Shown: positions 1 through 9,504, counted from the first letter of the stretch. The stretch is DNA of 18,851 bases from Chloromonas sp. AAM2 (GCA_004335635.1 QAXH01006682.1:885-19735), one strand, 5' to 3'. Numbers and translations are program-made. Notes: a model not told the origin generated them from the sequence alone.

Positions 1-369
1 CGGCAGGCCTGGGAGGCTGCTGGGGCGAGGGCAGGTGCCATAGCCAGCCATATCATTACGAACCCGAAATCCAGCACTTCATCGCAGCAGAAGCGAAGGC
101 GCCACGGCAGTCCAAGCGCCCAAACAGCCACGTAGAACTCTAGCTACTTCCGCCACGCCAGCATTCTGTCAGCCTTCAAGCGTCTTCCACCACGCTGCAA
201 GCCATCACGATGCCGCCGGAGGGCCCTTCTCCGAAGAACAACCCGTGCCACCGGGGCGCAGGGTACCGCTGGACCGACAGCATATTGACAGGCACGCGAT
301 GCGGATAGTCGCGGCTGTCATGGGCTGCCTACATCGATATCAACATCAATATCAATCGGTACCTGTCGG
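1..369. other. Gene-free left edge
   Basis: No recognisable gene. A short open frame with an ATG near 210 runs 32 codons to a stop at 308 and resembles nothing I know. Around 332-357 there is a short A/T-rich stretch of repeated ATC and AAT steps. An exon of a gene lying outside the window cannot be excluded. Confidence 0.4.
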
Positions 370-430
370 CCCAATCTGTAAGCTTACAATTGGTACTTGT
401 ATGGCATAAATCGCGAGACTGGCCGGCAAA

Positions 431-533
431 GTCCTCTTGGTGTAGTTGGTTATCACGTTAGTCTAACATCACTGTTCGACTAGGAACAGTGGTTGCACAC
501 TGAAGGTCGGCGGTTCGATCCCGTCAGAGGACA
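431..533 (+). tRNA. tRNA-Val(AAC) with a 29-nt intron
   Basis: The sequence folds as a class I tRNA. The 7-bp acceptor stem pairs GTCCTCT (431-437) with AGAGGAC (526-532), and the discriminator A is 533. The A-box region is TGGTGTAGTTGG and the B box is GGTTCGATCC. The anticodon stem pairs TTAGT (458-462) with ACTGA (499-503) across the intron, giving loop CTAACA plus C and anticodon AAC at 465-467, which decodes valine GUU codons. The intron (469-497) sits after position 37, the canonical eukaryotic site. It contains a perfect 8-bp hairpin (470-477 with 484-491, six-base loop), consistent with the bulge-helix-bulge fold read by tRNA splicing endonuclease. The mature length is 74 nt, including the discriminator and before CCA addition. 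No CCA is encoded, as expected for a nuclear gene. Confidence 0.93.
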
Positions 534-537
534 TTTT
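534..537 (+). terminator. Pol III oligo-T terminator of tRNA-Val copy 1
   Basis: Four T residues directly follow the discriminator base of the tRNA. This is the usual minimal RNA polymerase III termination signal. Confidence 0.7.
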
Positions 538-1111
538 AGCTTTGCCAGGCTGATGCCGAGGTACCCATTAGAGGCAACCCGGTGTGGCTGCGGCAGGCGC
601 AAACAAGGGCTGTTGGCAGGTGATTGGTGAGCTGGTTGGAGTGGTTTGAGTTTCGTTGAGTTGACAAGTGTGTCTATTGTGTCTAAGCCCTAACCCGTCA
701 CCACTATCGTCTACCAACATGTTGCACCTCACCACCTCACAGGGTGTTGCACCTCACCCAGTCTCACACAACACTCCACAAGAATGTCCCAGAACTGGCA
801 AACTTTATTTTTTTGACTGGCCTGTGTTAACCTCAACACTGAAGAGTCCGTCTCGCAGAAGTATTGTGAACCCGAGGCTGGTGATATCGGGTGCGCGTGG
901 GGTACTCGTGGTTCTGGGACAGGGGCTCTTGGACGCGTCGCTGGCCTCGTCCAACCTGACGCTCACACCGAAGCATCGTAGGCGAAGAGAGGCCTTCACG
1001 TGCACTCAATTCAACTGATGGATCGCCGTGCACTATGGTCACAATGCTGGCCAGGCGGCTGCCGCACCGTTGGGTCCTTGTGATGTGCACGTAGAGAAGA
1101 CTGGTAAAGGC

Positions 1112-1115
1112 AAAA
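1112..1115 (-). terminator. Pol III oligo-T terminator of tRNA-Val copy 2
   Basis: On the minus strand, one base after the discriminator, four T residues occur (AAAA on the plus strand). This is the RNA polymerase III stop for the minus-strand tRNA. Confidence 0.65.
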
Positions 1116-1116
1116 C

Positions 1117-1219
1117 TGTCCTCTGACGGGATCGAACCGCCGACCTTCAGTGTGCAACCACCGTTCCTAGTCGAACAGTGATGTTAGACTAACGTGATAA
1201 CCAACTACACCAAGAGGAC
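1117..1219 (-). tRNA. tRNA-Val(AAC), second copy, with a 29-nt intron
   Basis: The reverse complement is almost identical to the tRNA at 431-533, with the same acceptor stem, A and B boxes, AAC anticodon (1185-1183) and intron position (1181-1153). The difference I see is one A-to-G change in the 3' strand of the intron hairpin. It turns a T-A pair into a T-G wobble, so the hairpin and its splicing fold should be kept. The mature parts of the two copies are identical, so both should give the same valine tRNA. The gene converges on copy 1. Confidence 0.92.
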
Positions 1220-1590
1220 TTCGCCGGCACAACTTGTGCTTCTTGCCATCTAGGTACGCTCTAGGAGCTTACAGATTGGGTCCAGCCGAACACGGCCGTG
1301 AAAAGCTCAGGAAGCACCAGAAGTGGTGAAGAGCAGAATGCACGAGCTTGCAAGAGACAGCAGGGCTGGTGTGAATGATGACAGAGCTAGATTACGTGCA
1401 GGCCCTTCATGATTGCTGTCACATGAGGTGCCGCTTGTGCCTGGGGCTTGGAACAACCGATACAAACTTTCATCACCGCCAAATGCGAAGCTGAAAGCCA
1501 GTCGGGAAATGTGATGTGTGCTCAGCCTGAACAACTGCACCTCTAGGGGAAGCTGCATCTCAGGCGGGTGCCACTGCAAACAGGGTAAGG

Positions 1591-1605
1591 TTTAGGGTTA
1601 GGGTT
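1591..1605 (+). repeat. Short interstitial telomere-like repeat
   Basis: TTTAGGG is followed directly by TTAGGG and TT. TTTAGGG is the plant and green-algal telomere unit. Two units only, well inside the window, so this is not a chromosome end. Confidence 0.5.
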
Positions 1606-2215
1606 GCAATCAGAGTTACATGGTGGTGAAACAAGCCAGATTCTTGGTGTTTGGTATGTGCAGATGATCCTGAAGTAAGCTAGTTTTCTTCCTGTCTGGT
1701 ATTTACTATTGTCGTTATCCGTATAGCAGTGCCAGTTGCCAGTGTGTTCCCAAATCAACTATTCAATTATGTGTTACCCGCTGTCGTTGTCAGTTGGTGT
1801 AATGTCAGACATTTGTGTTTCTGTCAGGCTGTGACGAGTTTGATCAGTTACTGTTATTGAGTTATCCGTTGTTGACCTGTTATCTAACTCGGAAAGCACA
1901 AAACGAGAACTTTTCGGTTAGGATCATGTTGGAATGATGTCGTTGTAGGTTGGTGATTGATAATGTCGTTCACAAACACATGAACAGGTCACTACGAGTC
2001 CGACTGTTCCCTGTCCCTCGACTCCCAAGGCCGGCCCCAGCAACCGTCAGGACTGGGCTTCACATCCGCCATAAGGGGACCCTCTACATGTACGAAATAC
2101 CGCCCAGGTTCATCACATGCGGCACTGTCAGCGTTACATCAGCAGCATTATGTGCTTGTCATGGTCTCAACACATGGTGTGGCACTACATCAGCATTACA
2201 TCAACACAAGCTGGT

Positions 2216-2248
2216 GTGTTGTTGTCGTTGTTGTTCTTGTTCTTGTTT
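2216..2248 (+). repeat. TTG/TTC low-complexity run
   Basis: An imperfect run of TTG, TCG and TTC triplets with no coding context. Confidence 0.5.
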
Positions 2249-3050
2249 AACTTCAGTCCCTGGAGTCTCGGGAGGATTGCTTGGGCAGAGGTGTAGCCAG
2301 TTGATCCTACAGAAGACCATAGCGCACTGCTTTTCCCTCTACGCTTGCTGTGGGTCTCTGTGCCTCTAGAAAACCATGCCGCTGCACCTTCAGTACTCTG
2401 GTGCAGCTTCATGGCCGTGTACCTGACCAAGAGCTAAACCCACCTTTTGAAGCCATCATCAGGTCCAAGGCTTGCATTGCAAGCCCAGCAGCTGCCTGGC
2501 TGGAGGGCGGCATGTGTCTGTCCCAGAGTTGCATTCTCTTGCTTGTTCAAGCGCATTGAAGCGCATCCAATAAGCTGTTCTTCTAAATCATTGTTGCTGA
2601 TTGCGCCTGTCATCTAGAGCTGGCGCAGGCCATTGGGCCAGACACTGGGCAGGATCAAATCCTTGGAACTGGAAATCAATGGATGGAGGTTGATGAATGA
2701 AACTGGTGATTGCCTCTCCGTTTTGTTGCTGCTTCTCCTGATGTGATGGGTAACTTTCACTGAACTTGAGGCAATGTATTCAAATCCGAACTGGGTGTCG
2801 ACCTTTGAGTTACCGAACTTTGAAACTCAGAACGGTTTGGGCAGTTGGAGGCTCGAGTGTTGCGGAGTCCTCGCATGGGATACAATCATCTTTTCGGCAG
2901 ACACTGTTTGACTGGGCCCTGATTTGTTGTTGTCGTCTGCAAGCGCACACGCACACACAAGCCCAAGGTTCCATCTGCGTACCCAGCCTCGACCTATTGT
3001 GCTCCCAGCCCTTGGTAACTAAATACCGTCAAACAGCTCCACAAGCCAAG

Positions 3051-6000
3051 ATGCGGGACCATGGGGTCCGGCAACTTTTGCGAGGGGCACGCTTTGCAGC
3101 GCAGCAGTGCTCCTTGGGCCAGCAGCAGCGTGCGTTCGCTGGTCTTGGAAGCCAACTCGACAACAAAACTCTAGTCCAAAGAAATCTTTTAGTGGACACA
3201 CTGCAGCTGGTGAGGAGGGCTATGGCCGAACACGCTAGGACGCCATGCATGCGGCTGCATGGGGTGTGCAGAGATGGTCATGCTCTGAGGCAATCCTGGT
3301 ATGCAACTTGCAGCAGTACCTTTATCCTCTGCCATACAGCGGTGGTCGACAGTAAATCCCCCAGACTCAAGTGTCGAAGGCCCATGCGTCCTTGGCTGTC
3401 CAACCAGGCCCACTGCTTTTACAAGGTAGTGCACGTACAGTATTATGGTGTTTGGCTGTACCTGCCATGTAGACACGCCAGTTTGAAACAGCAGGCCTGG
3501 ACCGGAAAGCAGCTGAGCATTTGGCTGAGCACATCACGGACTTGGTTGTACTCAACAAACTGCGCATGGAAGAAACGTTCGTCAACCGGCAGGTCCTTGA
3601 CAAGGTACAGCTCAATAGGGGCAGGGAGCAGCAGGTTGGAGGCAATAGCCAGGCGTATGAACAAGCAACCAGGGGTGCATGTGGATGAGGATGCTGACGA
3701 TGGTTGGAAAAAAACCCAATTGGTAAATGTAGGTCCGCCAGTTTTGCGTTGACCTGAGTGCACATCTGTATCTGGTTCTGCTACTGGTCCCTAGTCACAG
3801 CCCACTGGGACCAAAGGAGGACACCCAGTCAGGCTGTGCATGCCATCAGGTTCAAGCCAGCCACCTTACTGTAGTAGAATGGCAGGGTCCATGCCTCTAG
3901 GAGATCCAAGCGGCAGACTCTCTTATCAAAGCAGCAAGAGCAGATGAGGGCGCTGGCAGAATCGTGACTGCTGCCCTGTTGTTTCCTCACTTCGCAATGA
4001 TGCAGACCACTCTAGAGCTATCCTTTGCACGGCAGTCAGCATTGCTGACCCTCGCCTCCACGCTGCTGGTCAGCTGATCGCCCCTGCCTCTGTCTGCTGT
4101 AGCATACTGTGCTTGTTGCCAACAGGTTTGTTGTCAGCCTTTCACATACTGTACGCAGATGGAGATGCAGCTACTGTCCCTTCCCTTGCCCACAGGTGGT
4201 GATGGAGCAGGACACGCGCTTGTCACAGCTGGTCCCCCCTGCTCCCAATACCTTGACCATGCAGTGTGTCCTTTCCCTTGCCCACAGGTGGTGATGGAGC
4301 AGGACACGCGAGTGGCCGCCTTCAAGGCAGAGCTGAACAAGGCGCAGGACGTGGCACATCAGACAGTCAACAAGGACCTGGAGCGGCAGCAGGCGTTCCT
4401 AGACAAGATGAGAGTGGAGGTCAGGTAAGCCATGCGCAGGGAGTGGCATTGGTGCATATGGCAGCCCTCAGCTGGTGCTATGTGCCTCATGGGCCCATGG
4501 TGTGTGGCATGAAAGGGTTGAGGTCTTCACACGTGGGCATTACAAAGTATAGGCCAGGGAATGAAAGAAGCAAGCCATGGGTGATGTCAGAGTGTTGCTT
4601 CATGCATGGGCCATGTGCAGCTTGGGGACTTAGTCGTCCATTGCATAAGCCTTCAGCACATTGGCATTGGAAGTTGCATTCCATCGTGAGCCGAACCAAT
4701 CAATCCTGCTGTTGGAAACCTTGTGTTTGGCAAGTTTGGTTCGACGCTTCTTCAGCGTTGATCGGCACGTCATCTTGTTCGTCAGTTCCACCGTCCTTAA
4801 CTGGCACCAAACCTCGCAGGACCTTGTTTTTCTGTGCCACAGTTCTGAATCATCATCTGAAGGTGGTTATGGATGGTAATTGAGGGCCCGCACTGAGTTA
4901 TGGTGCACTCTACCTGACTGTTGTGCAGGCACGAAATAGACAAGCTGACATCCAGCCAGCGGTTGGACATGAACTTGGAAAAAGGGTGAGCAGGCCATGG
5001 GAGTGTGATGCTATCAGATGATCACTGAAGGACGTACATCATCAGTGTAACCGCCTAGCTCCTGATTTCTATGGCTTGCCTCTCAGACAGCATTCTATGA
5101 AAGTATTCTGCAGCCTATCGCCTATGGCTGTCACCCAGAAAGCATCCTATGGCTTGGCACATAGAAAACAACTTGCGTGCTTGCTTGCTTGCTTGCGCCG
5201 ATTCAATTTGTTTGCATTTGTACTTGGCTTGTGTTGATTCATCAGCGGCAATGTGTACATGGCTTGCAGGCGCATGCGCGACGACTTCCAGATAATAAGG
5301 GACAAGACAACTGAGCTGGAAATCAAAGTGGATAGGGTGAGTGAAAGGCAGTCGACCGTCTCAGGAGGCTTGCATGGATTTTACGTGAAGAACTAGGAGC
5401 GGTTGGGCACTGTTCGAAGCCAGGGCCCTGTCAACAGCGGGCAAGCATACTACACATGTGCCCTCTGCAAAACGGCAAAAAATGCCTTACTTGTGCGCAG
5501 GGGGTGGTAGTCATGTGTTTGTCTGGCTGCATGCTTTGTTATCAGTACAAGGCTAGTTGACCGCATACCAACCAAAGTTGCGTCCTTGAAAGTTGTAATT
5601 GGCATGCACGTTTTGCAGGATATCAATGAACTCAAGTCAGCGGTTGAAAAGGCTAAGAACGATACGGTGGGTGGCTGGATTGGGTTGGGTATGGCAGGGT
5701 ATGTGATGTCGATGTAGAGGTTTCGGGAGGTGAGCATGCAGTGCGTGGAAGGCCTGGGCCTGTGAATTGTTCAGTGGCAGGGCTTGTGAGTTGTTCAGAG
5801 GCAGGGCTTGTGAGTTGTTCAGAGGCAGGGCTTTGAAATTGTTCAGAGGCAGGGCTTGTGAATCGTTCAGAGGCAGGGCTTGTGAATCGTTCAGAGGCAG
5901 GGCCTGTGAATCGTTCAGAGGCAGGGCTTGTGAATCGTTCAGAGGCAGGGCTTGTGAATCGTTCAGAGGCAGGGCCTGTGAACTGTTCAGAGGCAGGAGG

Positions 6001-6916
6001 TGACCAGTGGTGGTATGAGGAAAGTCTACAAGTCAGGCACTGTGCAGTGGGCAGAATCTGCAAGGCAAAACCTTTAGGCAGGCAAGAGTGTGCACCAGCA
6101 GCAACCCTTTTCTCGCACGTCAATGTGGTCATATGCATTACCCTAATTACTCAAGATCAATCTGGTTTTTTTAGCAAATGATTTTTTGCCAATCTGCTCG
6201 ATTTTCAGCTTTTCTGCGCATGACGCCAAGCAGTTATTTTATCAGTCTGCTTGTAAATCTGGCCGCCAACTTTGCAACCCACTGACGATCTTATCCAATC
6301 CCGAAGCAACGTAGAGAGATGAGAGGGCGCCTTGTCATGCACTCAGCATGCGTCAAGCAAAGGGAAACAGGCAAGACGCCTCCTTGCATCATGTCATGCG
6401 CCATGCAAATAGCCGTCAGTAATGCTGGTCATCTGTCAAGATCAAAGCCCTGGTCTTGGTCCACAATGTGATGGAGATGCTCTCCAAATAGATGTGCAGG
6501 CAGGAGCCGCTTCTGGCTGTATGGCGGCTTGCTAGTGCAGAACTGTCGAACAAGGACCAGCCAGCCATCAGCATGTAGTCCTGCATGACGGCCGCATGCT
6601 CTGTCTCTCCATCTCTGGCAGCACCTGGCACAGGATATGTCACGGTAGCAGCCCATGATGGCAGGCCTCTTTCTCGAACTTTCAGATTTCGGACTCGGCC
6701 ATTGATTATGCCGGAATGATGAAAAGCAATTACAGTACATGAAACATCGTCCTTGCATATTACTAGATGAATCACACGAACTTGTAGCATCTGCCACTGG
6801 CATGCCGTCACGCTGCTTGTGGTGCGCAGATCAAGTCCGTGATCACCATCCTGGGCACCTTCTCCGCCATCGCCTTCACCATCTCACGCTTAGTACAGAT
6901 TGGCGCCGGGAGCTGA
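3051..6916 (+). CDS. CCDC90/MCUR1-type (DUF1640) mitochondrial coiled-coil membrane protein, seven exons
   Basis: Spliced model: 3051-3209, 3473-3604, 4288-4424, 4929-4985, 5270-5336, 5619-5666, 6830-6916, giving 228 residues. All introns are GT-AG and keep the frame. The start is the only in-frame ATG before the conserved part. Residues 1-35 are basic with no acidic cluster and include QQRAFAG, typical of a mitochondrial presequence. The family core follows: VDTLQL-TRQFETAG near 48-62, a charged coiled coil from about 70 to 200, the signature EIDKLTSSQRLDMNLEKGR (about 145-163), and one C-terminal transmembrane helix around ITILGTFSAIAFTI. Length and order match plant DUF1640 proteins. Human MCUR1/CCDC90A is linked to the mitochondrial calcium uniporter and respiratory chain assembly, and yeast Put6/Put7 to mitochondrial proline metabolism. 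Which role applies here is unknown. Oddities are a duplicated splice acceptor in intron 2 and a minisatellite in the 1163-nt intron 6. Confidence 0.88.
4176..4218 (+). repeat. Upstream copy of duplicated 3' splice site and exon-3 start
   Basis: This 43-bp block recurs 92 bp downstream at 4268-4310 with one mismatch. It holds a pyrimidine tract, a CCCACAG acceptor and the first codons of exon 3 (VVMEQDTR). The downstream copy is the one that keeps the reading frame. Use of this upstream acceptor (exon starting at 4196) would run into a TGA at 4292-4294. Confidence 0.85.
4268..4310 (+). repeat. Downstream copy of duplicated 3' splice site, productive exon-3 start
   Basis: Partner of 4176-4218. 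The acceptor AG is at 4286-4287, and the exon continues as VVMEQDTRVAAFKAEL, which aligns in length with the plant family. Confidence 0.85.
5179..5196 (+). repeat. GCTT microsatellite
   Basis: Four and a half perfect GCTT units inside intron 4 of the CCDC90-like gene. Confidence 0.8.
5761..6000 (+). repeat. 24-nt minisatellite, ten units, in intron 6
   Basis: Ten head-to-tail 24-nt units start at 5761, 5785, 5809, 5833, 5857, 5881, 5905, 5929, 5953 and 5977. Each contains a TTCAG and a GGCAGGG core. Outer units vary more than the central ones. Because 24 is a multiple of three, several frames stay open through the array and produce repetitive ORFs: RSEAG-type and SFRGRACE-type on the plus strand, SPASERFT-type on the minus strand (5653-6138). 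These look like by-products of the repeat. The array lies wholly within intron 6 of the CCDC90-like gene. Confidence 0.9.
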
Positions 6917-6945
6917 TAATAGGAGCAATTGACGATTCAAACTAA

Positions 6946-6966
6946 CTGCTGCTGCTGCTGCTGCTG
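6946..6966 (+). repeat. CTG trinucleotide repeat in 3' UTR
   Basis: Seven perfect CTG units begin 30 bases after the stop codon of the CCDC90-like gene, so probably in its 3' UTR. Confidence 0.8.
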
Positions 6967-7843
6967 ACCACCTAAACCTTGAGAACCATGAGAAGGGCTG
7001 TGCTGCAGTGCTGAGAATTTGTATCCTTTGATCTGGCTCTATGAACGCACTGTGCAAGTCATTGGGAAACGCCACAGGGTGGCAGCGGATGTGCTACGAC
7101 TAGCCCTACAGCTCTAACTCGAACTAGAATGCAATGCTACAGCCAGTGCAATCATAATTTGGACACTAGAACACAGCCGCTAAAAAGATTGGTCTGGTGG
7201 CGGCCGACTGCCAACGGATGCAGCACTGCGCCAGCCCTTGCCACCAACCTCAAGCCACCAGCAGATTCAGTAAGGCATTAGCACCGATCTGCAGCAAAAC
7301 GCAAGCACCTACTGGCAGTTACCAGCCGGCCCCAACCAGAGAACGCAAGTGAGGCTGCTGGCTCAAGTCAGCTGTCGGCATGGACTTGGCGCTACATTAC
7401 TTCGTTACAAGCTCAGCATTACCAAGTAGGCCAGGGTCGTGATGCCTCGGGAAATGCAATCTTGGATGTGGATTTGGCGGCGTGAATAGTGGCATTCTGA
7501 ACCTTTTTTTGACGTTGACAATCTGAACACATTTGGCACACTTTTGATATGCCAGTTCCACTTCGGGCGATTGCTGGGGTGCGGCATGCCCTTTCGACGG
7601 GGCACGAAGTAACATCATACCGCGAGACCGTATCTTATAGATGACATTTGGTTCCGCAGGTCTTGCACCAGAACATTGATTATATTTCACGCAGACGTCC
7701 AGCAGACACAGCCAGACATCAATATAACTCCGCGCAGCGTTCCCACAGCCGCTGTTGTTGAGCTGAAAGGCTATGTGAATGGCTATCAGACTGGTTTCTT
7801 TGATTCATGCATGCTATAACACTGCTAGGAGCTAGACAGCTAG

Positions 7844-8473
7844 TCATTCCAATGCAAAAATCATCGTTTTCGCGACAAGACAAGGCATTTCACTTCTCGC
7901 AGAGTCAAAAGTAGTTATTAAAATTCTCGCAAAAGGCCAGAATTGGGATTTTGGACCCCGTACCCGCCAACAGTTAATTATTTGTTGCGCGATGAGATAT
8001 GGTCTGTATGGCAAATCATCATGCCGCTTCAACGATTGGAACTCGCTATCACTAACTGTCATCGATAGAGCCGATTTCAATGCTTTTGCTGATGGGGCGC
8101 TTAGGAAGGTGTTCCATGGGGTGATGGCCACAAGGGACTGACACCCCTTGCTGACCCGATCAAACTCCCCTTTACTAGGAAATTTTTCAATTTCAGCAAG
8201 TTGCGCGAATTTGATGTTTGCGTGGACGTGCTTCATGGTGCCTTGCCTGCTTGTAATCATATGAGGGGGAGGATTCCAACCCGTCCAACCTACACACTCT
8301 CTAGCGTCTAGCGTCTGTGATGGGGTGCCGTTCCTGGCTTGGGGTAGAGGCTCCAGTTGTAAAACCATTGCCAGGGGCATCTCGCCGATGTAGGCCGTCG
8401 ATACTACGCGATGTAGTTCAGAATACAAACAGGGCTTTCTAAAGCGTGGTGGCATCCACCGAGGTTTTGGCAT
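7844..8473 (-). other. Unrecognised 209-codon open frame
   Basis: This is the longest uninterrupted frame in the intergenic stretch. I recognise no family, motif, signal peptide or membrane segment. Its middle part (KHVHANIKFAQLAEIE, then LVAITPWNTF) falls in repeat copy A. Copy B, about 0.5 kb downstream on the plus strand, gives a similar peptide (LVAIIPQDTF) but with the frame broken, so the source may be a degraded repeated or mobile sequence. It has no obvious introns. It could be a chance ORF, a remnant, or a lineage-specific gene; I favour a remnant or chance ORF. Confidence 0.2.
8071..8260 (+). repeat. Diverged direct repeat, copy A
   Basis: The block resembles 8596-8770 in the same orientation. 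Shared landmarks in order are GGAAGGTGT, GATGGCCACAAGG, a stretch ending in CCCCTTTA, GATGTTTGCGT, GGACGTGCTTC and CTTGTAA. Small insertions and deletions separate the copies, so the duplication is not recent. Edges are approximate. Confidence 0.7.
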
Positions 8474-8595
8474 GGCAAGCCCAACTGTCCTTGTGGAGAT
8501 CTATCTTTCCAATTGTGTTAAGCCCACTCTACAGTGGCTTTGATGATCGCTTGAAGTCACGTGCGTCAGCCCGTGCAAGGAGGGTAATCATACTT

Positions 8596-8770
8596 GACTG
8601 GCATTGATATGGCTTAACGGGATGCTTTCGGAAGGTGTCCTGTGGGATGATGGCCACAAGGTCCTGACCCCACTGGAAGCACCCCACGGCCAGATTCCCC
8701 TTTAATTTGCGCAAATAGTTGATGTTTGCGTTGGACGTGCTTCTTGGTGTGCACTCCCTCCCTTGTAAGA
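8596..8770 (+). repeat. Diverged direct repeat, copy B
   Basis: Partner of 8071-8260 with the same ordered landmarks. Length differences break the minus-strand frame that is open in copy A. Confidence 0.7.
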
Positions 8771-9504
8771 TTGACTGACTGGTGGCTTCTTGACTGGTGG
8801 CCTCTTGGATGGTGTGCGTTCAGCCACGCACGATTCCGTGCTGCGCCAAAATGCAAGGCAGTTCTATGTCAATGCAGATGTAAACGTTTCGCCTCTTCAC
8901 GTAATATCATTTATAAACTGCAGAGCTGCTGGTTCTGCGATCATATTCAACCTTGGACAGGCGTTGGTCCACGGCATATTAAGCGCTCTTGCGCGGATTC
9001 TGATATACTGAAGGCTTGCTACTGAAGTCAAGGCAGCGAGCACCATCTCGCATCTTGGACCTTGGACTTCGGAAGCCAACGGCATCGTTTGGTCGATTTT
9101 CAGGTTATTTATTTGTGGCGATCGTCATTCCCAACATTATATTCGGATTGTTCTTGTTACAATTTAAGCATGGCTGTTTCGTAAGCACGTCACCTTTCCC
9201 ACGCGTACACTTCCGGCCAAGGCCGGGTCTTGAATAGGAACCGGGCACTTGACACTGACTCAACCCCGTCTTTACACACACATCACCACTGTGTTCAGAA
9301 TGGCGGTTTGCACATCATACAGGAGCTTTGTGCTGTGGATGCAAATGCGGGATTGATAATGCGGTTTGAAGTTTCCCCTACACTTTGCGGTTTTTGCACT
9401 TTGCGCATTGCGGGCTGCCATTCTTTCAAACCGCAAGACTGCCGTCCCAGGCGCACAAGGTGAAAATTGCCGCAGCGCCAGGTGCGTAACCAGGTCACCA
9501 CGCT

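Larger units (their letters stand above)
370..552 (+). repeat. Left arm of inverted duplication carrying tRNA-Val
   Basis: This segment matches the reverse complement of 1097-1281. The match covers the tRNA itself (one difference noticed) and continues into both flanks. On the 5' side, a 15-base block ending in CTTA at 370-385 matches 1267-1281, and a GCCGGC block sits directly upstream of both genes. On the 3' side, TTTT, CTTT and CCAG blocks are shared just past the gene. The flanks are more diverged than the tRNA. Arm boundaries are approximate. Confidence 0.75.
534..1116. other. Spacer between the convergent tRNA-Val genes
   Basis: Apart from tRNA flanks shared by the two arms, I see no gene. 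Open frames of 66-116 codons on both strands overlap each other and resemble no family. A 13-base direct repeat starting GTTGCACC occurs at about 721 and again at about 745. Confidence 0.5.
1097..1281 (-). repeat. Right arm of inverted duplication carrying tRNA-Val
   Basis: This is the reverse-complement partner of 370-552. The shared 15-base upstream block lies at 1267-1281, the GCCGGC block just upstream of the tRNA, and the T-rich 3' flank at about 1097-1116. The two arms are separated by roughly 540 bp, so the locus is a large imperfect palindrome with a unique centre. Confidence 0.75.
1282..3050. other. Gene-free stretch upstream of the CCDC90-like gene
   Basis: No recognisable protein or RNA gene. 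It contains the short telomere-like block at 1591-1605, a TTG/TTC-rich low-complexity run at about 2216-2248, and open frames that overlap on both strands and match no family I know. The last few hundred bases must include the promoter and 5' UTR of the gene starting at 3051. The frame of that gene stays open upstream to about 2766, but without an ATG. Confidence 0.45.

Noticed and set aside
3210..3218. Exon 1 of the CCDC90-like gene extended by VRR with a GC donor
   Set aside because: The canonical GTGAGG donor at 3210 with the TAG acceptor before 3473 supplies TRQ in the same place, matching family length without a non-canonical splice.
2766..3752. One continuous 328-codon plus-strand frame across the start of the CCDC90-like gene
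   Set aside because: It opens with a TTG and then crosses the GT-AG intron at 3210-3472. Only 3051-3209 of it is coding in this frame; exon 2 is read in another frame.
4986..5269. Possible C/D box snoRNA in intron 4 of the CCDC90-like gene
   Set aside because: There is a near match to box C (AGATGATCA) and a downstream CTGA, but no convincing terminal stem or paired boxes. RPL27A introns were also checked by eye without success.
5653..6138. 161-codon minus-strand ORF with repeated SPASERFT units and plus-strand repeat ORFs at 5767-6181
   Set aside because: They exist only because the 24-nt minisatellite is in phase with codons. The array is inside an intron of a well-supported gene.
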